Source of the DNA: Clostridia bacterium
GTDB lineage: Bacteria > Bacillota > Clostridia > Oscillospirales > CAG-272
Assembly (NCBI GenBank): GCA_017420845.1
Contig: JAFQOC010000020.1
Coordinates: 1 to 5,726, forward strand
Length of the DNA stretch: 5,726 bases
Direction of reading: 5' to 3'
A model generated the notes under the pieces. It searched no databases and was not told the DNA's origin. It worked only from the letters and a program-made list of their open reading frames with translations. The translations under genes were made by a program, and so were the position numbers. Positions 1 to 5,726 of the stretch are shown piece after piece. Every line of letters begins with the position of its first letter. The stretch's first letter is position 1.

Positions 1-87
1 CCCCCTTTTCCACAGGATATCCAGCATAGATTCAACTTTGCGTCACAAATTCACAAGGCGTTTTCAAGACAAACCCGTCATGCGCAG

Positions 88-117
88 AAAAACGGCTCCC
101 GCGGTTGGCGGGAGCCG
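88..117 (-). terminator. Rho-independent terminator of the ABC operon
   Basis: Read on the minus strand, perfect 10-bp arms (CGGCTCCCGC and its complement, 93-102 and 108-117) enclose a 5-nt loop. They are followed at once by five T (92-88). The hairpin begins 9 bases after the TAA stop of gene B, the usual place for an intrinsic terminator. On the plus strand the stem is followed by A rather than T, so it should act only in the minus direction. Confidence 0.93.
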
Positions 118-126
118 AAAAAGGGA

Positions 127-3045
127 TTAAATATCGTATTTGGAGAGGATCTCGCTGGGGGTCTTGCGCAAAAGGGTCATGGCGGGGAGGACACCGAACA
201 CAAGGGTGACAATGGCCAGAATGACAAAGAGTCCCGCCCCCAGCCACAGGGGGAAATAGAAGATCTCGGACAGAAGGGGCGCGCCGCTCAGGGAGCCGAT
301 GAACCAGAAGGAAAGCAGGTAGCCCGGCACCACGGTGAGGAGCAGGAGCAAGGCAGTCTCCACGGCGAAGCGGAAGGTGAGATTCTTCTTGGTGACACCG
401 ATGGCGCGCAAAATGCCCACCTCGCGGACGCGGCTCATGAAGGAGGAGCGCATGATAAAGAACACGCAGAGGCACATGAGGGCGATGACGGCGGTGACCG
501 TGATGACCGTGATCATCACACCCGTGCGGATCTCGGCGTAGACCTGCTCAAAAATGTCGTCGGGGGTGAGGAAGCCCTCGGCACCCAACTTTTCGGTGAG
601 GTAGGCCTCGGTGGCGGCGGGATCCGAGGAGGAAATCATCAGATGGTTGGTGTAGTAGGGACCGTCGCCGTGGTCCCAGACGTTGTAGGGACTGTCGATG
701 ACAACGTTCTCAAAGAGTCCCGCGCCGGTTGCCAGCTTCAGGTAGTCGGCGTCGCTGAGCACGTAGTAGTAGGTATCCTTGTAGCTGTTCCAGTGCTGCT
801 CCATGTAGCGGTCGTACTCCTTGAAGAAGGTGTCATCCTGCTCCATCATGGCCTTGACGGCGGCATAATTCTCCTCGGCGTAGAGATTCAGCTCCTCTGC
901 CGTGGGGTAGGTGCCCTTGTCCTGCTTGTAGAGGTAGGCGGCACAGCCCATGTAGACGTCCTGTCCCATGAGGGAGAGATAAGCGGGAACGCTTCCCTTC
1001 TTGGCCACAGCCCACTCCTCAAAGAGGATATCGTCATAGGGCTGGACACCCTCCAGCATAGCCTGATAGAAGGAGGGGATATGCTTGAAGTAGTGGTCAA
1101 GGAGCCACTCCCAGAAGGCGGCGTTGGGATCGGTGCCCTCGGGAAGGGTCTTCAGATACTCCCCGGGATCGAGGATGAGCTTTTTGCCCAGGGTGTCCTG
1201 CACGTAGTCGGGGTACTGACCGATATCGGTGTAGTGAGTGAAGACCTTCCCAACAGTCAGCTCCAGGCCGTTTATGGTGACCTTGGCGCCGATCTTGTTA
1301 TCCACCGAGGCCATGCCCTCGTCCATGACCGCGACCTGTCCCTCGGGGAGGGTCAGACCCACGTCGGAGGCGTAGGTGACGGGCATATACATATAGCGGC
1401 CGAGAATGAGGCGGGTGAGCATGAAGCTGTCCATATAGACGGTGAGGGTATCCGATTCCACCACGCCCGCGATGCGGGGACGGAGATTGCCCAGCTCGTA
1501 GTACATCCCCGAGGAGACCATACAAATGAGGTCGGCGTACTCATCCAGATAGCCTACGGTGGAGGCCTCCAGAAGCTTATCCGCCAAAGCGGTGGTGATG
1601 AGAATATCCGAGGAATTCTTGATCGTGCCCTCTCCCGCTACCACGGAGAGACCCTCGGTATGCTTCGCGTCCTGCACCACGGCCTCGGAACTGAGGCGGA
1701 CAGACTCAGCGGTCATGAAGGCGTCGGATTTGAAGCTGAGGTATTCTGTGTCATAGAGAGGGGAGCTTCCCATGATGCGGGCGTAGTCCATGCCGTGCTT
1801 GCCCATTTCACCGCGGAGGAAGCCGTAGTCGGTTTCGGGATCAAGGGGGATATAGAAGGCGTTCTCGTTGTGGTCCCGTCTCATGTCCGCGAACACCCCG
1901 ATCTCCGCGCCAAAGGCGGCGGTCATGAAGACCAGGGCCACGGCAAGGAGGAACAGGCAGGCGCGCAGAAGCCGTTTGCCCTTCTTCTGCTTCTTGCCGA
2001 AGTTCTCCCGCCATGCGGAGCCCGCGGCGTTCCTCCAATGGTAGAGGCGGCCGTAGGTCTTGCCCTCCACGGGGGTGAGGCGGGACATATCCAGGGTACG
2101 GCCGTGGGCGGTGGCCAGCTCGGCAGGGGTCTCGTCGAAGACGCCCTCCATGAGCCGGATCTCACTTCCCTCGTCCAGGAGCTTGACGGGGGTCCCCTCG
2201 GCCTTCAGGAAGAGCTTACCGCCCTGATTGACAATGCGGAGCTTGATCTCCCCCATAGGCTCGCCGTAGTATTCCACCGTCACCCCGGGGGCGGCGGTCT
2301 CGGACTTCTCCAGCTCTCCAAGGTAGATGTGATTCTTATTGCGGGTCACGTAGCCGTTGGCACCCTGATTGGTGCGGTCCGAGACCACGCGGCCGTCCAT
2401 GAGCTCGATGACGCGGTCGCAGTAGTGATCCACCAGATGGGCCTCATGGGTGACCAGCAGGACCAGGCGGGTCTTGGACAGCTCCTTGAGGATATCCATG
2501 ACCAGGACGGTGTTGGCCTCGTCCAGGTTGCCCGTAGGCTCGTCGGCCAGGATGATGGCGGGGCACTTGACGATGGCGCGGGCGATGGCCACGCGCTGCT
2601 GCTGACCGCCCGACAGGGTATCGGGGGTACGGTCGCGGTACTTGGCCATATCTACGTTGGACAGAGCCGCCATGACCCGCTCGGAGATGTCGGTCTCGTC
2701 GGTGAGTCCGCAGAGGCGGAGAGCGGCGGCCACGTTCTCGAAAACGGTGTCGGTGAGGCTCAGGTTGTAATTCTGGAAGATGTAGCCCACGTACTTGTTG
2801 CGCAGGGTATCGGTGTCCTCTCGGATGTTCCGACCGAACAGCTCGATCTCACCCGAGGCGATCTTATCCAGACCGCCCACGGTATTGAGTAGGGTGGTCT
2901 TACCGCAGCCGCTTCGGCCGAAGATGGCCACCAGCCCCTGCTCGGGAAGCTCCAGATTCACATTGTCCATGACGTGGAGCTGGTTGCTCTTCCCGCGGTT
3001 GTAGTATTTATGCGCGTTGGTAATTGTAACGGGAGATTTTGTCAT
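127..3045 (-). CDS. Gene B: fused ABC ATPase-permease, MacB/FtsX-like, large subunit (972 aa)
   Basis: Predicted exporter subunit that uses ATP to drive movement in a large extracytoplasmic domain; substrate unknown. The ATPase domain is about residues 1-225: Walker A GRSGCGKTT (43-51), Q-loop Q91, signature LSGGQ (144-148), Walker B IILADEP (164-170), D-loop NLD (173-175) and switch His200. All catalytic residues are present. An unusual 130-residue linker follows, with a strand-rich part at about 238-302 and a basic run KKQKKGKR (351-358) just before membrane helix 1 (about 359-380). The extracytoplasmic domain covers about 381-840 and has a charged, aromatic, probably helical stretch at 640-760. 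Helices 2-4 lie near 841-865, 892-917 and 931-955. REVGILRAIGVTKK (874-887) and the PSEIL tail are typical of FtsX-type permeases. E. coli MacB is about 650 aa, so this is long. The ATG overlaps the stop of gene A (ATGA) and has a strong ribosome binding site, which fixes the start. The likely partner is gene A. Confidence 0.95.
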   Translation of the reverse strand: MTKSPVTITNAHKYYNRGKSNQLHVMDNVNLELPEQGLVAIFGRSGCGKTTLLNTVGGLDKIASGEIELFGRNIREDTDTLRNKYVGYIFQNYNLSLTDTVFENVAAALRLCGLTDETDISERVMAALSNVDMAKYRDRTPDTLSGGQQQRVAIARAIVKCPAIILADEPTGNLDEANTVLVMDILKELSKTRLVLLVTHEAHLVDHYCDRVIELMDGRVVSDRTNQGANGYVTRNKNHIYLGELEKSETAAPGVTVEYYGEPMGEIKLRIVNQGGKLFLKAEGTPVKLLDEGSEIRLMEGVFDETPAELATAHGRTLDMSRLTPVEGKTYGRLYHWRNAAGSAWRENFGKKQKKGKRLLRACLFLLAVALVFMTAAFGAEIGVFADMRRDHNENAFYIPLDPETDYGFLRGEMGKHGMDYARIMGSSPLYDTEYLSFKSDAFMTAESVRLSSEAVVQDAKHTEGLSVVAGEGTIKNSSDILITTALADKLLEASTVGYLDEYADLICMVSSGMYYELGNLRPRIAGVVESDTLTVYMDSFMLTRLILGRYMYMPVTYASDVGLTLPEGQVAVMDEGMASVDNKIGAKVTINGLELTVGKVFTHYTDIGQYPDYVQDTLGKKLILDPGEYLKTLPEGTDPNAAFWEWLLDHYFKHIPSFYQAMLEGVQPYDDILFEEWAVAKKGSVPAYLSLMGQDVYMGCAAYLYKQDKGTYPTAEELNLYAEENYAAVKAMMEQDDTFFKEYDRYMEQHWNSYKDTYYYVLSDADYLKLATGAGLFENVVIDSPYNVWDHGDGPYYTNHLMISSSDPAATEAYLTEKLGAEGFLTPDDIFEQVYAEIRTGVMITVITVTAVIALMCLCVFFIMRSSFMSRVREVGILRAIGVTKKNLTFRFAVETALLLLLTVVPGYLLSFWFIGSLSGAPLLSEIFYFPLWLGAGLFVILAIVTLVFGVLPAMTLLRKTPSEILSKYDI

Positions 3046-5441
3046 GACTTAGAGCCTCCTTTCTCGGTGCGGAGTGTTTTCTTGACGCTCTGGTTGAACA
3101 TCTTATGGACGTATTTACGGGCAAGGTTGAGGGCGATGAGCACCATGACCACTACGATGAAGGCGTAGTCCCAGCCGTGGAGGAAGGGGAAAATATCGTT
3201 GGTCTCGGGGATGAGGTAGATGGCGATGCAGCCCGCGGCGGTGATGAGGGCGGCGGGGATGAGGGCCAGCAGGGTCTGTACATAGATGCTGATCTTGACT
3301 ACGGCGGTGGGGATACCCATGGAGCGCATGATGCCCACGTCGCCGCGGGTGGCGTTCATGGCGCGGGAGGAGCAGAGGGAGAGGAACATGGTGATGAAGA
3401 CAATGGCCAGCACCCAAAGGAAGGCCATAAGGCCCGCCGAGAGCTTGGTCTCGATGAGCTCCATGACGTCGGGCTCCACCGTCTCGTCGGTGACCACGGC
3501 GGTATAGCCCAGCTCACGGAGTGTCTCTACCTTATCATGGGCCTCGCTGTCACTGCCGAAGAAGAGGGAGGCTTGGGTGTAGGCCTCGGTGTAGTAGTGC
3601 TCGTGGAGGAAGTCCAGCACAATGTCGGGGGAGAGGATAACGGCGTTGAAGCTACCCATGCAGTTGTTCTCCTCGTCCCATTGATCGTTGTAGGAGCGGT
3701 TGCGGAAGAAGGTCTTCATGGCCTCGGTCATGGTAGGAGCGGGGGCGTACCCATCAAAGAGGTAGGTGATCTTTCCCTGCTCGCCGTAACCGTATTCGGG
3801 CATGATGGCGATATCCCGGCCCATATCCCAGTAGCCGTAATCGTACCGGTAGCTGTAGAAGCTGCCCGTCAGCTCGGTCTTGACCCCCACGTCGGCGGCG
3901 GTCAGGCCGGGATTACGGCGCAGGAAGGTGTTCAGATCATGCTTGAACGCGGGGGAATTGACGAAGTAGGTGCCCTTTTCCATGGTGAAATCCACGAAGG
4001 TATCCAGATATCCGCTCTGGTACTGGTAATTGTCGGGATTATTCTTGTCGTACAGGTACACCGAATAGGAGAAGTTACCGCTCTGCTGATGGAAGAAGGC
4101 TAAAGCGGAGGCCAGCTTGTAGCCCTCCTCGGTGAAGAGCAGGCGGGGCTCGCGGGTGTTATCGTAGTAGTACTTAACACCCACCACGCGGTAGTTGGCA
4201 CCGAACATCTCCTCGTTTCGCTCGGTAAAGCCGTTCGCCCCCAGGATGGGCTTGAGGGAGATGGGGACCTCCATGATGACCTCGTTCAATGCTTCGGGGT
4301 AGCGGCCCTCGTCAAGGGTGACCGACTCGGCGGGATAGCCGAAGGAGAAATGGTAGTACTCCCACTCGTAGTCATTCCCCATCATGATGAGGACGGTCTC
4401 GTCCAGCATATTGTCGTAGTGGAGGTAATCCTCGGCCCCTATCTTGGCGGCCAGCTCCTCCAGCTCGGCGTCGGTGATGATGGCACCGTCCCGTCGGACG
4501 ATGACGGCACGGCCGGGGATATGGGTGAACATGGTCTTGTCCTCGAACAGCTCACGGGACTCGTAGGTGAGGCTGGTGATGACCGTCATGGTGAGGAAGG
4601 TGAGGGTCATGAGGATGCACAGGAAGACCGACAGCTTAGGGGTGGCGGCAAAGCGCACCCGACCCAGATGGAGTCCGCTGCGCAGGGTATGCTTGATCTT
4701 GCGGACAGGGACGGGGGCGGCGGGAGCGGCAGGGGTATCCGCCACGGACTCGGCGGGGCGGACGGTATGGTCGGTTTCCACCGCGCCGTCAAAGATGCGG
4801 ATGTGGCGGGTAGCGTAGGCCTCTACCTGCTCAAAATTGTGGGTGACGATGATGACCAGCTTATCGCGGGAGACCTCCCGCAGAAGCTCGATGATCTCGG
4901 CGGAGGACTTACTGTCCAGATTACCCGTGGGCTCGTCGCACAGGAGGATGGGGGAGTCCTTGGCCAGGGCGCGGGCGATGACGGTTCTCTGCTTCTGACC
5001 GCCCGAGAGCTTGCTTCCCTTGTGGTTGACGTGGCTCTCCAGACCCACGCGGCGGAGCAGCTCCATGGCCCGCTCACGGCGCGCCTTGGGATCCTCAATA
5101 TTCATGAGGGCCAGCTCCACGTTCTGCAGAACCGTAAAGCTCTCGATGATGTTGTACTCCTGGAAGATGAAGGATATGTACTGCTTACGGTACTCCTCCC
5201 AGTCCTTCTGCAGATAGTGGGAGGTAGGCTCCCCTTCCACGTACAGCTCGCCCTCCTCGTAGGAGTCCATACCGCTGATCACGTTGAGCAGGGTGGACTT
5301 ACCCGAGCCCGACTTACCCGTCACGGCGACGAATTCCCCGCGCTCAAAGGCCAGATTAACCCCGCGGATACCCACGGCCACGTTGTTTTCGGATACGTAG
5401 ATCTTACCGATGTTTTTCAGCTCCAGAATTGGCGTTTGCAC
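3042..5441 (-). CDS. Gene A: fused ABC ATPase-permease, MacB/FtsX-like, small subunit (799 aa)
   Basis: First gene of the operon and predicted partner of gene B in an ATP-driven membrane exporter; substrate unknown. The ATPase domain is about residues 1-222: Walker A GKSGSGKST (42-50), Q-loop Q94, signature LSGGQ (145-149), Walker B ILLCDEP (165-171), D-loop NLD (174-176) and switch His201, all intact. A short Ala/Pro-rich linker (TPAAPAAPVPV, 236-246) leads to membrane helix 1 (about 268-291). The extracytoplasmic domain spans about 292-665 and is rich in tyrosine, with five Tyr in residues 529-537. Helices 2-4 lie near 668-691, 717-743 and 757-775. GDVGIMRSMGIPTAVV (700-715) is the FtsX-type motif after helix 2. 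One ABC domain, one helix, a large outer domain and three helices is the MacB order; BceB-type permeases have about ten helices and a separate ATPase. The start is GTG at 5441-5439, chosen because AAAGGAG lies 9 nt upstream and the ATPase fold begins directly (ILELKNIGKIY). Confidence 0.95.
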   Translation of the reverse strand: MQTPILELKNIGKIYVSENNVAVGIRGVNLAFERGEFVAVTGKSGSGKSTLLNVISGMDSYEEGELYVEGEPTSHYLQKDWEEYRKQYISFIFQEYNIIESFTVLQNVELALMNIEDPKARRERAMELLRRVGLESHVNHKGSKLSGGQKQRTVIARALAKDSPILLCDEPTGNLDSKSSAEIIELLREVSRDKLVIIVTHNFEQVEAYATRHIRIFDGAVETDHTVRPAESVADTPAAPAAPVPVRKIKHTLRSGLHLGRVRFAATPKLSVFLCILMTLTFLTMTVITSLTYESRELFEDKTMFTHIPGRAVIVRRDGAIITDAELEELAAKIGAEDYLHYDNMLDETVLIMMGNDYEWEYYHFSFGYPAESVTLDEGRYPEALNEVIMEVPISLKPILGANGFTERNEEMFGANYRVVGVKYYYDNTREPRLLFTEEGYKLASALAFFHQQSGNFSYSVYLYDKNNPDNYQYQSGYLDTFVDFTMEKGTYFVNSPAFKHDLNTFLRRNPGLTAADVGVKTELTGSFYSYRYDYGYWDMGRDIAIMPEYGYGEQGKITYLFDGYAPAPTMTEAMKTFFRNRSYNDQWDEENNCMGSFNAVILSPDIVLDFLHEHYYTEAYTQASLFFGSDSEAHDKVETLRELGYTAVVTDETVEPDVMELIETKLSAGLMAFLWVLAIVFITMFLSLCSSRAMNATRGDVGIMRSMGIPTAVVKISIYVQTLLALIPAALITAAGCIAIYLIPETNDIFPFLHGWDYAFIVVVMVLIALNLARKYVHKMFNQSVKKTLRTEKGGSKS
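3055..3062 (-). promoter_or_regulatory. Ribosome binding site of gene B, inside gene A
   Basis: AAAGGAGG lies 9 nt before the ATG at 3045-3043 and closely matches the complement of the 16S rRNA 3' end. The same bases encode part of the KGG near the C-terminus of gene A. Together with the four-base ATGA stop/start overlap, this indicates coupled translation of the two subunits, probably in similar amounts. Confidence 0.9.
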
Positions 5442-5450
5442 GGCGATCTT

Positions 5451-5457
5451 CTCCTTT
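5451..5457 (-). promoter_or_regulatory. Ribosome binding site deciding the GTG start of gene A
   Basis: AAAGGAG at 5457-5451 is separated by 9 nt (AAGATCGCC) from the GTG at 5441-5439. The spacing equals that of gene B. No in-frame ATG near the beginning of the ATPase domain has a comparable site, so GTG is the supported start. Confidence 0.88.
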
Positions 5458-5461
5458 CTTG

Positions 5462-5499
5462 GTTGTATGCTTCACGCATAGCTTGATGCTTCACTCATA
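5462..5499 (-). repeat. Tandem 19-nt direct repeat in the operon leader
   Basis: Two adjacent 19-nt units, 5481-5499 then 5462-5480 in transcription order, agree at 15 of 19 positions and share the core GTGAAGCAT. The downstream unit is also a small dyad, TATGC-GTGAA-GCATA (5480-5466). They sit between the promoter and the ribosome binding site of gene A, about 5 nt upstream of the latter. They could be paired protein sites or part of a leader RNA structure; the sequence does not decide which. Confidence 0.6.
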
Positions 5500-5505
5500 T
5501 AGACG

Positions 5506-5522
5506 CGAAATTTTGGATTTCG
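5506..5522 (-). other. Small leader hairpin
   Basis: In the transcribed leader CGAAAT and ATTTCG form a 6-bp stem with a 5-nt loop (CCAAA). It is short and AT-rich, so it would be weak by itself. It could be chance or part of a larger fold with the neighbouring tandem repeat. Confidence 0.3.
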
Positions 5523-5537
5523 TTACGGTGCTTGTCC

Positions 5538-5579
5538 AAAAAAATCAAATAAGTGCACCACTCGGAGTAGTGCACTTAT
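5538..5579 (-). terminator. Possible terminator for transcripts entering from upstream (weak call)
   Basis: On the minus strand the 14-bp inverted repeat is followed by TTGA and then seven T (5544-5538). Its single mismatch becomes a G-U pair in minus-strand RNA, so the RNA stem would be complete. The predicted start of the local promoter lies inside the first arm, so its own transcript would lack part of the stem. Termination would therefore apply mainly to RNA arriving from beyond 5579. The two-base offset GA before the T run lowers confidence. Confidence 0.3.
5549..5579 (-). promoter_or_regulatory. Candidate operator at the transcription start, GntR/YtrA-like
   Basis: A 14+14 bp inverted repeat with a 3-nt centre (arms 5549-5562 and 5566-5579, one mismatch) begins directly after the -10 box and covers the predicted transcription start. 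Its core reads AGTGCA-13 bp-TGCACT. The operator known for YtrA, a GntR-family repressor of an ABC transporter operon in Bacillus subtilis, is AGTGTA-13 bp-TACACT: same spacing, one base different per half. A repressor bound here would block polymerase. No such regulator is encoded in this window, so the family assignment is inference; the palindrome itself is plain in the sequence. Confidence 0.65.
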
Positions 5580-5608
5580 ACTATATCATATCCGTAGTCG
5601 CTTGTCAA
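5580..5608 (-). promoter_or_regulatory. Sigma-A type promoter of the operon
   Basis: The -35 box TTGACA (5608-5603) is a perfect consensus match. A 17-bp spacer leads to the -10 box TATAGT (5585-5580), one base from consensus, with an extended -10 TG at 5588-5587. Transcription should begin near 5571-5576, giving a leader of about 130 nt before gene A. So strong a core promoter suggests that expression is held down by a repressor, in keeping with the palindrome on the start site. Confidence 0.88.
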
Positions 5609-5618
5609 TAGGTTTTTC

Positions 5619-5639
5619 AAACTTCACAATGTGAAGTTT
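5619..5639. promoter_or_regulatory. Perfect dyad upstream of the -35 box, candidate regulator site
   Basis: AAACTTCACA and its exact reverse complement are separated by a single base, giving 10+10 bp symmetry. The site ends 10 bp upstream of the -35 box and is centred near -56 relative to the predicted start, a position used by activators and also by some repressors. Neither strand has a T run after it, so it is not a terminator. I do not recognise the cognate regulator. Confidence 0.6.
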
Positions 5640-5711
5640 CGCGTGAACGGTTCAACCAATTTTCAAATTTGGGTTTATCGGGGCGTTGGGTTGCAGCTAT
5701 GCGGGGGTAGT

Positions 5712-5726
5712 GGGGGCGAAGCCCCC
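5712..5726. repeat. Short GC-rich hairpin at the window edge
   Basis: GGGGGC and GCCCCC form a perfect 6-bp stem with a 3-nt loop (GAA on the plus strand). No T run follows on the minus strand, and the plus strand is cut off by the window end. A plus-strand terminator or a dispersed palindromic repeat are both possible. The 72 bases between it and the upstream dyad hold no recognisable gene. Confidence 0.35.

Noticed and set aside
6..14. DnaA-box-like TTTTCCACA near the left end
   Set aside because: It is a single site with one mismatch to TTATCCACA, with no further boxes, AT-rich unwinding region or origin-linked gene nearby.
1..87. Stretch beyond the operon terminator
   Set aside because: No ribosome binding site, significant open frame or stable hairpin was found. 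It is probably intergenic and is too short to assign.
643..2892. A 749-codon open frame on the plus strand, opposite gene B
   Set aside because: Its codons lie in exact register with those of gene B, so stops could arise only from sense codons TTA, CTA and TCA, which this GC-rich gene avoids. The translation is a low-complexity V/G/L/H-rich protein with no family motif, whereas gene B has complete ABC motifs.
3105..5486. Long plus-strand open frames (3105-4103 and 4350-5486) opposite gene A
   Set aside because: They show the same codon-register effect as opposite gene B. The products are G/V/H/D-rich without recognisable domains, and the second runs into the control region of the operon.
5472..5498. 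Eight-codon possible leader peptide (ATG at 5498 to TGA at 5472)
   Set aside because: No ribosome binding site precedes it, it has no run of one regulatory amino acid, and it is simply a reading of the tandem repeat.
5603..5632. Possible plus-strand promoter TTGTCA-17-CACAAT for a divergent gene
   Set aside because: The -10 match is poor, and no ribosome binding site or start codon for a plus-strand gene is seen before the window ends.
5617..5724. Open frame of 35 codons on the minus strand entering from the window edge and ending in TGA at 5617
   Set aside because: It is short enough to be open by chance, has no visible start, and overlaps the perfect dyad. It could be the tail of an upstream gene, but nothing in the residues supports that.

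Overview
The window holds one two-gene operon, read entirely on the minus strand (right to left), with its complete control region and terminator. The two genes encode ABC exporter subunits in which ATPase and permease are fused in one chain (MacB/FtsX-like, about four membrane segments each). No tRNA, rRNA, CRISPR array, transposase or phage gene was seen. The strong AGGAGG-type ribosome binding sites, the sigma-A type promoter, the ATGA gene overlap and the protein style suggest a GC-rich Gram-positive of the class Clostridia, such as an Oscillospirales/Ruminococcaceae-like gut bacterium. This placement is inferred from style, not from a marker gene.

Right end to left. At 5712-5726 there is a short GC-rich hairpin at the window edge. 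The control region spans about 5538-5640. It contains a perfect 10+10 bp dyad (5619-5639), then a near-consensus promoter (TTGACA, 17 bp, TATAGT with an extended -10 TG). A 14+14 bp inverted repeat (5549-5579) then covers the predicted transcription start. This repeat has the geometry of a GntR/YtrA-family operator (AGTGCA-13-TGCACT). About 130 nt of leader follows, with a tandem 19-nt repeat (5462-5499), and then a good ribosome binding site before a GTG start.

Gene A (5441-3042, 799 aa) and gene B (3045-127, 972 aa) overlap by four bases, and gene B's ribosome binding site lies inside the end of gene A, so their translation is probably coupled. Both have complete ATPase motifs, one membrane segment after the ATPase, a very large extracytoplasmic domain (about 375 and 460 residues), and three C-terminal membrane segments with FtsX-type sequence. 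The likely unit is an A-B heterodimer. Gene B also carries about 130 residues between its ATPase and first membrane helix that ordinary MacB lacks. A strong intrinsic terminator at 88-117 closes the operon. Positions 1-87 show no gene.

The substrate cannot be read from the sequence. MacB relatives export peptides, toxins or antibiotics, or act mechanically on the envelope. YtrA-type control in Bacillus responds to cell-wall antibiotics, so a role in envelope stress or antimicrobial export is a reasonable guess. No regulator gene, membrane fusion protein or peptide precursor gene lies inside the window. The long open frames on the plus strand are codon-register shadows of the two genes.
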